Source: Astrocystis sublimbata
Lineage: Eukaryota; Ascomycota; Sordariomycetes; Xylariales; Xylariaceae
NCBI GenBank assembly: GCA_022453515.1
Contig: JAJNNY010000026.1
Coordinates: 310,001-374,000 of the forward strand
Reading direction: 5' to 3'
Length of the DNA: 64,000 nucleotides
The notes under the pieces were generated by a model. That model was not told the DNA's origin. It saw only the letters and a list, made by a program, of their open reading frames with translations, and searched no databases. A program made the position numbers and the translations under genes. Every line of letters starts with the position of its first letter. The stretch's first letter is position 1. Shown here in pieces: positions 1 through 10,000 of the stretch.

Positions 1-2259
1 CCGGGGCCGATACCGAAGCACAAAAGGACCCGTCGGTTTGCGACGTCCACCAGCCGGAAGCCGTAAACACAACCAAGGACTCCGGAGACATGACTGTAAC
101 CAGCAGACCTGTAACCTCGATACCTACCCCTGCGGAACCACTTCCCCAAGCACCACCAAGCTCCACCAGCTGGCTGCCATGGTTGGGTAGATCCGCAGAT
201 ACATCAACAGCACCGGAGCCGAGCGTAGCCGTGCAGGGCAGCACCGATGACGCCCCAGCGCCTCCGGAGACGGCCGACCCAACGACACCCCTGGATGCAC
301 CTGTTCAGGCGCAGCCGCCTCCAGAGTCTCTTAAGCCTGTGAAACAAGCAAGCTCCTGGTTTGGCTTTTGGCCCTCGTCGACGAATCCGAATGCGCAGGA
401 AGGCGTGGAGCAGGAAAATATAAAAGTTGAAGAGCAAGAGCCAGGGCCAGAGCCAGAGCAGGGCCCGGATACCAAGGCAGACGAGGACATTGTGATGCAA
501 GATGCTCCCCCGCCATCAACATTAGCATCTGCAACCACTCAACCATCAAGCGGATCAACATGGGCTTTCTGGTCTAGGGATACACAATCTCGGAAGACAG
601 GCGACGAAACAACTTCTGCTGAACAAGGCGAGTTGGCTGTCATTGGCGACGGCTCGGAGACGAGCCCGAGAAAATCCAGTGTCGAGGTTCACGAAGAGAC
701 CAGTAACAAAACCGTGCCTTCGAAGAAACCCTTGCAGGAACGACCACCAAAGGGTACTTTGAGCAAGAAGACCGAAAGTGACCGACTCCAATTAACGACC
801 CTAGAAGAGCCGCCTCTAGCCCGGCCAGGTACCTCAGATTCGGACCTAGCTACTAAAACCTTGACATCAAAGCCCACTGCGACTCCAGTCAGCAAAACCG
901 TTGCCCCAAACTTACTTTTGCCCTCGTTCAAGAGCACCTACCGCATGAAAGAGAACCCATCGATCATCAAGCAAGTCACCCAGCTGCTTTTCAGGGCCAA
1001 GCAGCCACCAACATGTCACGTGTCACTTTCTAAAGACAAACCAACCATCAAGAAGGCTATTGCAATTGGAGTTCATGGACTCTATCCTGCCAGCTATTTG
1101 AGGCCCATGATAGGGCAGCCCACTGGGACCTCTCTACGGTTTGCAGGCCATTGTGCTGAAGCCGTCCGCAGATGGGCCGAAAGCAACGGCTCAAGTGACT
1201 GTGAGATAGAGAAGGTTGCGCTCGAGGGAGAAGGCAAAATCGCCGACCGCGTCGGTAGCTTGTGGAAGCTGCTGTTGAACTGGGTCGAGCAGTTAAGAAA
1301 CGCAGACTTTGTAATGTTAGCATGCCATTCCCAAGGTGTACCAGTCGGCATCATGCTCTTGGCAAAGTTGATCGATCTGGGAGTCATTGCCAACTCCCGT
1401 GTCGGGGTTTGCGCTATGGCTGGTGTGTCGCTCGGGCCATTTCCCGACTACAAGTCGGGCATGGGCATGTTAATGGGTTCCGCCGCCGAGCTATGGCAGT
1501 TCGCCAATCCCGATAGTGACATTTCTAAGCGTTATAGGCATGCCTTAAAGACGGTCGTCGACCATGGTGTGCGCATTACGGTAAGCCGGCTGTTGGATCA
1601 CTTTTGCGCTTCCCGTCTCTTGCCCCATCCAGAATTGGAACGACGACTAATACGTGCTTGCAGTATGTGGGTAGCATCGATGATCAATTAGTGCCACTGG
1701 AATCCGCACTATACAGCCCTGTCTGCCATCCGTACATATACCGGGCAGTCTTTATCGACGGTCGAATTCATGCGCCGGACTTTATTGCCCACCTCGTAGG
1801 GTTCGCTCTCAAGCTGCGAAACTTGGGCATAACCGATCATGGACTCATTCGAGAGCTGTCGACGCCGCTCGCAGGCAGTTTATATACGGGCGAGGGCCAT
1901 TCGAGACTGTATGATGATAGTCAGGTGTATGAGTAAGTTGTGCCTCCAAGTCACACAGGCCCTTTTCTTTGGATGTCGTAGCAATACTGACCAGGCCAAG
2001 CTTGGCTATATCGCACACGCTGGAAACCACTAGCGTATCCGGAGTGTCGTGCGAGCTACAACAGCATCAGGGGCTCACGAGCCCAAACCCATATGTCCTA
2101 CCTTGGATCATGCGAGGCCTGCTAGAGGAGGATCGGGTCAAGACAGAATTGTCGCATGAGACAGCCGAGCTGCTCAAGCAGTTTGATGAGTGGGCACCCA
2201 CGACGAAAGCACTAAAGGACGTGAAGTATAGGTTGGAGGCTGTGCGATCCAAACTATAA
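1..2259 (+). CDS. YML020W-like alpha/beta-hydrolase-fold protein (5' partial)
   Basis: The 3' part of a three-exon gene: exon 1 runs from the window edge to 1580, exon 2 is 1664-1932, exon 3 is 2001-2259 with a TAA stop. Introns 1581-1663 (GTAAGC donor, CAG acceptor) and 1933-2000 (GTAAGT donor, AAG acceptor) restore frame. An ATG lies at 90, but the frame stays open to the first bases of the window, so the true start is probably upstream. The first 300 or so residues are low-complexity and rich in Pro, Ser and Glu. The conserved part carries a nucleophile elbow CHSQG (Ser codon at 1329), a SIDDQLVP segment in exon 2 that fits the acid residue, and HSRLYDD that fits the catalytic His. The family resembles fungal proteins related to uncharacterised yeast YML020W. 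The hydrolase fold and triad are inferred from motifs; the substrate is unknown. Confidence 0.88.
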
Positions 2260-3609
2260 CATTTTGATTTCACAGGGCACATACACGCAAAGACATACAC
2301 GCAAATACACGCACACGCACACACGCACGCACAGCAGAAACATAGACGCTACAGTTGCGACACAGCTGGCGAGGAGCATATCAAGGTTAATCGGCAATGG
2401 AGTTTTGGACTTAGTAAGACTTAGATGTCAGTGATCAACATGTACAAAGCCGGGGGCGTTCTGGCGAGGGTAAACTTGCAAGGTCGTTTGGGGCTGTCAC
2501 GATTCGATGTACGTAGTTAGTTTATAATAGACGCTTCTGATGTGTTTTCAGCCAAATCATCAATCGCTCGCACTGCACCTTACGAATTTGAATACATTCA
2601 TACGAGGTGCTCTATTCATCACCAGCACTTCCTCTGAGACGAGTGTCTATCGACGGATAGAAAGATAGGTAGGTAGGTCTATTGGCATCGATCTGTATTA
2701 TGGCTATGAAGTCATCTGCCAAGCGATAAAAGCCCACTCCTGACCCCAATGGATGGTTGGAAGCTACGTAGCGGGGTTTGCCAGGATGGCTGGTCCACGT
2801 CCACCAAGATGTCACGATCGATCTCACCATTCGACAAAGGGATGATTAGAGCCACCCTTGTCTGGAGCCGCAATTGCGGATGCCAGATGGTACATATTCT
2901 AAAGTTATTTCTCGTTCCGGCCTCTACGCACTACCACGTCCGTCCGAAGAGACCTATGTACCTACCTGGTAGTTACTGGGAACCAAAGGGTTAGGAAGTC
3001 TACAGTCATGCAATGGAAGATATCTATATCTGTTCATGTGGTGGGATAGTGTGAAACAGGCATACCTCAAACTTAGTATACAAAGTACTAGGTAAGTAAG
3101 GTAGGTGTACCAGAGCCAGAGCAGGTGCGACCTGATCTACTCGTAGTATGAATTGCTCGTAGCCGCTATCATGTTCTGATTGTACCATGTATCTTAGGTA
3201 CTACCCCCCTTAGGAGGTACCTATTGATTGTACCTACTGACTGAATCCACCACCTGTTCAAGAATCAAGCGCCAGCTTTGAAATTACTTAACCTAACCCT
3301 GGCCGACTCCCTGCGTCGAGGGTCCATCGCCAATGAATTCCTCCCATTGACCACTTGCAACTTGCAACTTGACTTTGTGCCTTCTGGACTCCGTACATAC
3401 CTCTTGGCTTCACACTTGACACGTCCGAGTCGTGAATGCCCGAGTCGCTCCCTTTGTCCGTTGCATAAAAGCGTGGGAAGCCTTGTTGGTCTCAGACCCC
3501 CAAATCCGCGGTGCAATCAGCCAAGCCGATCCTCGTCCGAATACACCATATCTGCGCCGATTCGACACCTCGAACAGCCGCACGCTTGCCCCCTGTCGGA
3601 CATCCAAGT
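2260..3609. other. intergenic, no gene seen
   Basis: No coding frame here resembles a protein. It holds an ACACGC-rich simple repeat just after the upstream gene (about 2276-2336), a TAGGTAGGTAGGT stretch at 2666-2678 and several TAGGTA/TACCTA words between 3085 and 3240. It probably includes the 3' UTR of the upstream gene and the distal promoter of FMP27. Confidence 0.6.
2276..2336. repeat. ACACGC-type simple repeat
   Basis: An imperfect microsatellite of CACATACACGC and CACACGCACGC units lies 17 bases after the stop codon of the upstream gene, so it probably falls in that gene's 3' UTR. It is seen directly; no function is claimed. Confidence 0.7.
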
Positions 3610-4097
3610 CGAGCATCTAGCTACTTAGGCACTCAGGACTCCCAGCTTCTCTCGAGTCCGTCCACCCGCCCTCCGCCCGCGCAAAAGCCGAGACTGTCGA
3701 GGCCATCACGGCCATCGAGCCACAGCCCACCACCACGCGCACGCGGCCAGGTCGCTGAGCCACTGGCAGCAGTCTACTGCGCTCTGCGCTCGGCGCTCGA
3801 TTTGGGTCTGTACGGCGGTCTGGTAAACGGTCGGCGAAATGGCTTCTTGGGAATCCACCAGCTCTGAATGACGCTAGACTCGCTAGCACCCAACGCGACC
3901 ATCACGTATGTAAGGCCGACTGCGTGGCCATGCCCCGAGCGACGGCTCTCTGCTTCTTCTCCGACCCGGAACCAATGCTGACGACGAGCCGACTTCTCTA
4001 GGAGAGCGAAGCCACGCCGAAGCGCACGAGCGAAACGAAGCAGCACCCTCAACCCTCGACCCGCTGCACGCTTGCGAGGCTGTGAGCCACCACCGGC
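3610..4097 (+). promoter_or_regulatory. FMP27 5' leader with possible intron and uORF
   Basis: A pyrimidine- and GC-rich stretch precedes the FMP27 ATG. A GTATGT donor at 3906 and a CTAG acceptor ending at 4001 (TTCTCTAG) could define a 5' UTR intron of about 96 nt. An upstream ATG at 3868 opens a frame across that junction which is not in frame with the FMP27 start, so if transcribed it would be a uORF overlapping the main start. This is inference; transcript data are needed to confirm. Confidence 0.35.
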
Positions 4098-7000
4098 ATG
4101 GCGCTCTTCGACCCGACCTTCCTCTTTGGTATCTTCGTCCTCCTATACCTCTCGACCTTTGTCCTCTTCGCCGTCCTCCGTATCGTCACCGGCATCTCCA
4201 TCCAAAGAATAGGCTACTTCTCCCTACGCCGTCTAGCCTACACCCCGAGGGATGGCATCAAGCTTGAGATCCGGGGTCTTGGCCTCCATCTCCACCGCCC
4301 AACCTTCTCGCAGCCTACCTGGCTCAGTATCGTCGTCAGTGAGCTCGCTGTCACGCTAGACATCAAGGAGTTGGAGGGCCAGAAACCAAGCGAGGTGGCA
4401 ACAGGTGACGGCGACGATGATGACGACGAGAACAATGAGGGCGAGCGCAAGCATGGGGCCAGGCAAGAGGGCCGCGACAGTCGCCCCAGGGCTGCGCCCC
4501 GGAAGTCGCTCCCGAGACGAGCAACTTTCAACGACCCCGGTCGTAGCGCGACTTGGAAACAGCTGACCAAGTTGAAAGAACGTCTGAAAAGGCTGCACCG
4601 CAACGTGCGCTGGATACGACTGGTCGACGTTGTCGCGACCGACTCGACCGTACACGTCGTCGACGTAGGCCAAGTACAAGTCGGCAGCTTCACCATCGCG
4701 CTGGATACGAGGCACCGTCTAGTTGATCGCGCCCGATTCTTCTTTCAGTCCAGGGCCGAGAAGCGGCTACAGAAGCAACCGGCCGAGTGGATCATGGCCC
4801 TGAAGAGCATCCTTTTCACCGTCAAGGGGGGCGAGTCCATTGAGGTGCTTGATAGCGCAACCCTGAATGTGCATGGCTTTCTGTACGACAACATGGACGG
4901 ACTTCGAGACGCGGCCATCGCCCTGAAGCTGGGCCGAGTGCATGTGCCATATGACGACACGCAGACTTGCGTCGAGAGTTTCAAGAAGCTACGACGCCAA
5001 CATACGAGCCTTCATAAGCAGGCCGACTCGATCCAATTCGCTGTTGAGAACGTCATCCAGGAGATCGACGAACCCGGCAGTACAGATACCGACTTGATAC
5101 AGGCTGTCTCCGACTCTAAAGAATTCGTGAGCTCCATTCTTCGCGGCATCAAGGAAGTTCAATTTGCGGTGAGCTTCGTTTCTCTCACCAAGAAAGTGCA
5201 CACTGTACGGTCAACTGGCTTGCCTCTGCTGCTGAATGCGTCGATGAAGGAGGTCGGCATCGACTTGCATCGACTGGATTCCAAGTCTCCGGCGCATCGG
5301 ATGTATTTCCCATCGGATGCGATAGCTCACGAGGCCCTGGCGGCGGCACTCTCCATCTCCGTCGGTCTCGACGATGGCCATGGCAAGCCGGAACGAATAG
5401 CATACATACCCATGGCTACTACGACAGTGAAGACCACGTTGCCATCGAAGACGGTTGAACTTTCCGAGGGCAGGAGTGCGGAAGAACGAAACGCCAACAT
5501 TCTTTTTGCCAACTCGGTTGTCACATCGCCTTGTGTTGATCTGGACCCCAAACATCTTCCTGTGGTTCTCGCCATCCTCCAGCCTAAACCAAAGCCTAAA
5601 GCTCCCGTGGTGCGATCCCAGCAGAGACACAGGCTTATTTCTCGTCTACTTCCTAAAGCAAACATCAAATTCTCCATGCACGAACCCGTCGTCAGAATTG
5701 CGTTGCCCCCGGTGCACAAGACGGATGATCCTGATGACTTCGACCTCATCATCTCCTCCATCTCCTCCATTTCCATTGATCTTGAATCGTTCCACTCTGC
5801 GGTCGAAGATGTACACTATTCACTAGCCTCATCGATGCGGATACAGACTCATCATCTCTATTACCGAACAGCTCAAGGCAGTCGCTTCGATCTCGCCGAC
5901 ACGGATTCTTTTGACCTGAAAGTACAATTATCAGCGGCACCCGACGTCCACGTTGTTGCGAATGGCCATCTCCAGACATTCGCCATTCGAATGACTCGAC
6001 CTGAACTCACCAAGGGTATACGCCAAATTATCCATCAACTCAAACCCAAGGTTGAGCCAGACAAGCGCGCAGTCCCAAAGTCAACCAGATCGCAAAATAT
6101 CTTGCGGGCATTGCCACAATGGTTCTTGCATTTTACTGTTCAGGTCGATGACTTCAGTGCCGAGATCACCGGCGTTGACGACGACTTCCCTGGAATAACG
6201 CGCGGCATGGTCCTTCAAGTAGACACGTGGTCAGCTGAATACAGAGCCCAAAGAATGGATCATGTGCGACAGCGACCCCTGACTAGAAGACGAGCAGCAA
6301 GCCGGTCGTTGGTACCCGACCCCGAAATCTTAAGCTCGTTATCTTCACCCACATCCCCAAAGAAAAGGCTACAACAGGAGGGTGATGGCCGGAGAATAGC
6401 AATACACGTCAGGGGCTTGGAAGCGTTCGTGAATGAGGGACCCGAGAAATGGGAGGTCGAGCCATTCATTCATATGCCTCGCTTCGAGGTTGCCCTTTCC
6501 ACTCATAGCGATGCGCATAGCCCTATCCTCCATGTGCACTCCCATCTTCGAACTCTTCTTGTACGATATTCACTCTTCCGCCATTATGCAGTCGGCATTG
6601 CCATCATGGTTTTGCGAAAAGCATTTGCGAGGGACTCTCAGCCCTCGGCACCCTCAAGTCCACCGCCCGAACAGAGCCCCACTCCTTTGTTATCTCCCGA
6701 GTCACCCTGGCCAAGCAGTGCAGGTGCAGATGCGGGCTCAAAGGTTCTAAGAGAGCTCGTGACAGTTGATTTCAAGGCCTCGCTGGTTCAAATCAAGGCA
6801 GAAATGCCGGCAGATCCCCCGATCATGTTGCAGTTCTATGGCATGGAGGCCGGCCGCCAACGATGGCTGACCCCGTACTTTGCCTCTAAGCTGATACGTA
6901 TATATGCAGGTGCCCCCAGGATGCCGGGTGTTTGGGCTCGGGTTGCAAGCATCAAATCCTTCCGCCTAGATCACCGAGAGTCGCGGAGGAAAACATCTAA

Positions 7001-10000
7001 TGGCAGCTTTCTGGATGAAAAGATGGTTGATGTAGTAATGGAGGCCGTCAGGCTTGCTGTTCCCCACGAACTTATCATTAATAAGATATCAGATAACATC
7101 ATCAACGTAATCAAGGCGACTGAGCAGCTCCATCATCGGTTCAAGACGGGGACTAATGAGTATATTCTCGACAAATCGCCCGAAAGACCAAAGAACGTGC
7201 CAAAAGTGTCCATAAGGGCTCGCAACTTGATGTTCGAACTCGAGGATGGTGCGTTTGAGTGGAAGCTTGGAATGATATACAGAGCTGGTCGCGTCGAGCA
7301 GCAGCAACGGATTGCTCGTGAGGATGCTTTCCGTGTCAAGGTGAGAAGAATCCAGGACGAGGATATGAAAAGAGACTCGAGCCGTTTCCGCAACCGCTCG
7401 GCAATGGCGAGAGGTCGTGGTGCGAATACAAGCCCGTGGAGGCGCAGTCAAAGTGAGGATCGCCTCACACAGCCTAAGCGTGACGACCGATCTCGCAGTG
7501 AGGCTCCACGAACCCGAAACCCTCGCTACAACCCCGAAGCTATCCGTAACATGAGCGGCAGCGCGCACATCTCGATCCAGGAGGCAAGGATGAAATTACA
7601 TGAACATAATGCACAGAGCTGGAAAAAGCGCATAGACCATCATTTCATCACCGCCCGACAAGGAATGCAAGACTTGCGCAGTTTGTTTTGGGGAAGTGAT
7701 CATGTACCGGACGATTTCGAAGACACTGAGAGAATTCTCGAAGTGCCGCAGCGGCCAGCGCTCATGGCCACGACTGTCCATGAACTACATGTTTTGATTG
7801 ATAAGCCATCTTTTGCTTTGAGCAAACTTCCAGACTTCCTCCACGAGGTCGGCAAAGGGATGCCAAAAGACATGAAATACTCTCTCCTCATCCCCATGAA
7901 CATCCAGGTTGCCATGAGCGAGGCCAAGATAACACTGCGAGACTATCCATTGCCCTTGCTTCATGTCCCCGCGTTGAGGCCAGGGCAGTCATCCAAGCTG
8001 CCAGCGCTGTTTCTCAAAACTGATTTCGTCATTGCCGAGGAATTCCACGGTTATGAGGCGTCTCGAAGGATACGAGTGCAAATCACGCCTCCTAGCAACC
8101 TAGAGCCGGGGATGCCAAATGGCAGCTTTGCTATAGATGTTCGTCGTACGATCGGGCCTGTGAAGTCGTATTCGGACATGCACGTGGATCTAAACACATC
8201 TAATCCGACACGTATTACCTGGGGTCCTTCATATCAGCCTGCTATTCAAGACATGATGATGGTCATTGAATCCTTCACCAAACCCCAGCTTGATCCGTCA
8301 GAGAGGGTCGGTTTCTGGGACAAGATTAGACTGAATTTCCACTCTCGGGTCCGAGTCGCCTGGAGAGGAGGTGGAGATGTACATCTCGCTCTAAAAGGTT
8401 CCAGAGATCCATACTCCGTCATCGGTAACGGTGCTGGTTTTTTGATGTGTTGGCGAAACAACGTGAGGTGGAACGTCCACACAGAGGACGACCCAAAGAA
8501 GTTCATGACTGTCGACAGTGGCGAGTACGTCCTTGCAGTGCCCGATTTTAGTCACTTTGCACGGGACGAGGCTCGCGGCATGCGCGAGAGTAATAGCGTA
8601 GCCAGCGGCTCCGGTCATAAGGGCAGTGTAGCTTTCAAGAAGGTCATCATGAAACTATCTGGTAATGTTCAGTGGATGGCTGGTCTCGTCTTTGAACGCG
8701 CTATTGTTGAGGGAGTTCGAAACTTTGACTTCAAGCCGCATTACGATGTGGTACTCAAATCACCTCAGTATGCCAAATCGCATAGCAAGACCGTCCCTTA
8801 TGACGCCTTTCGCGGGTTTCGAAGCCAGCATGTTCATCTATCAATTGCTATCAGAGCGCCAATCGACCGTGATTGGACATCACCAGACCTGCAAGCGCCG
8901 ACTAGGAGCTACAATACTATCCACTTGACTCCAAGGTTCTTTACTCATTTCTTCGCATGGTGGTCACTCTTCGGCGGCCCCATGTCCCTCCCCATCCGCC
9001 AAGGCACTCTTTGGCCGGGAAGGGAAAAGAACAGCAAGAAGTTTGGAAGGCACCTTGGCACTATCAAATACAATCTCCTCCTCGCGCCCCTTTTCCTGAG
9101 TCACATATACAAGCACAAGGATGCCGAAAACTATTCTGAAAACGATGTATCGGCGACAGGAATTAAGGTCAGGTTTGATAGCTTCATGCTTGATATCCAT
9201 CAGCGTCGGGAAGAATTTAATACCCGGGATGTTGGGATCAAGAACACCAAGACGAACAATAGAACGACCGGGATGAAAATCCACGCCGCCCAACTTGATC
9301 TTGTTTCAGCAGATGTGCGTGCAGTTTCTGCTAGTATCAGGGGCACAACAACCGAGGCTGTAAAGAGAAATTCCCTTTCGACTTTACTCGCGCAACATGA
9401 CCTCGACGATGCGGCTGATCTTTCGCATTTTACTATCCCAGACCGTGATTACAGCTGGATTGACATGGACGATTTCGTCGAACTTGACTGGATTCTTCCA
9501 TCCGAACCAAACCCAGATACTAAGATACTGCCGCTCGCGTATTCTCCACGTGTGACCTACTTCCGCCAAACTGACATCGGAGGGACAATCGACGGGGACC
9601 CAGATCGTACAAGTCCTTTTGGAAACGAACCAACACATATTTGCATTATGAGGCAGGACGACGATCCAAGAAGAGTACAATCAAACTTAATTGAAAGCCG
9701 TCTTGATCAACTTGACACTCAAATTACGAACAACATACGCAACACGTCCGACGCCGAAATGCGAATGGGAAAAGACCCTGATGTGCGGGCCGAATACGAA
9801 AGCTTGAACAAACATACCAACGTCCTCCGGGACAAGCGATCGTTCATGGAATCTATGTTACATCAGATGGCCTACAAGATCACGACAAGTGAACAAGAGA
9901 ACAAGAATACAGACCAATTTTCCGAGCACTCAAGCGAGGCTGGTGCTGGAGGGGTCAAGGTGCCATCAGGCACAGAATTCGCAAGCGACTTCAAGAACAG

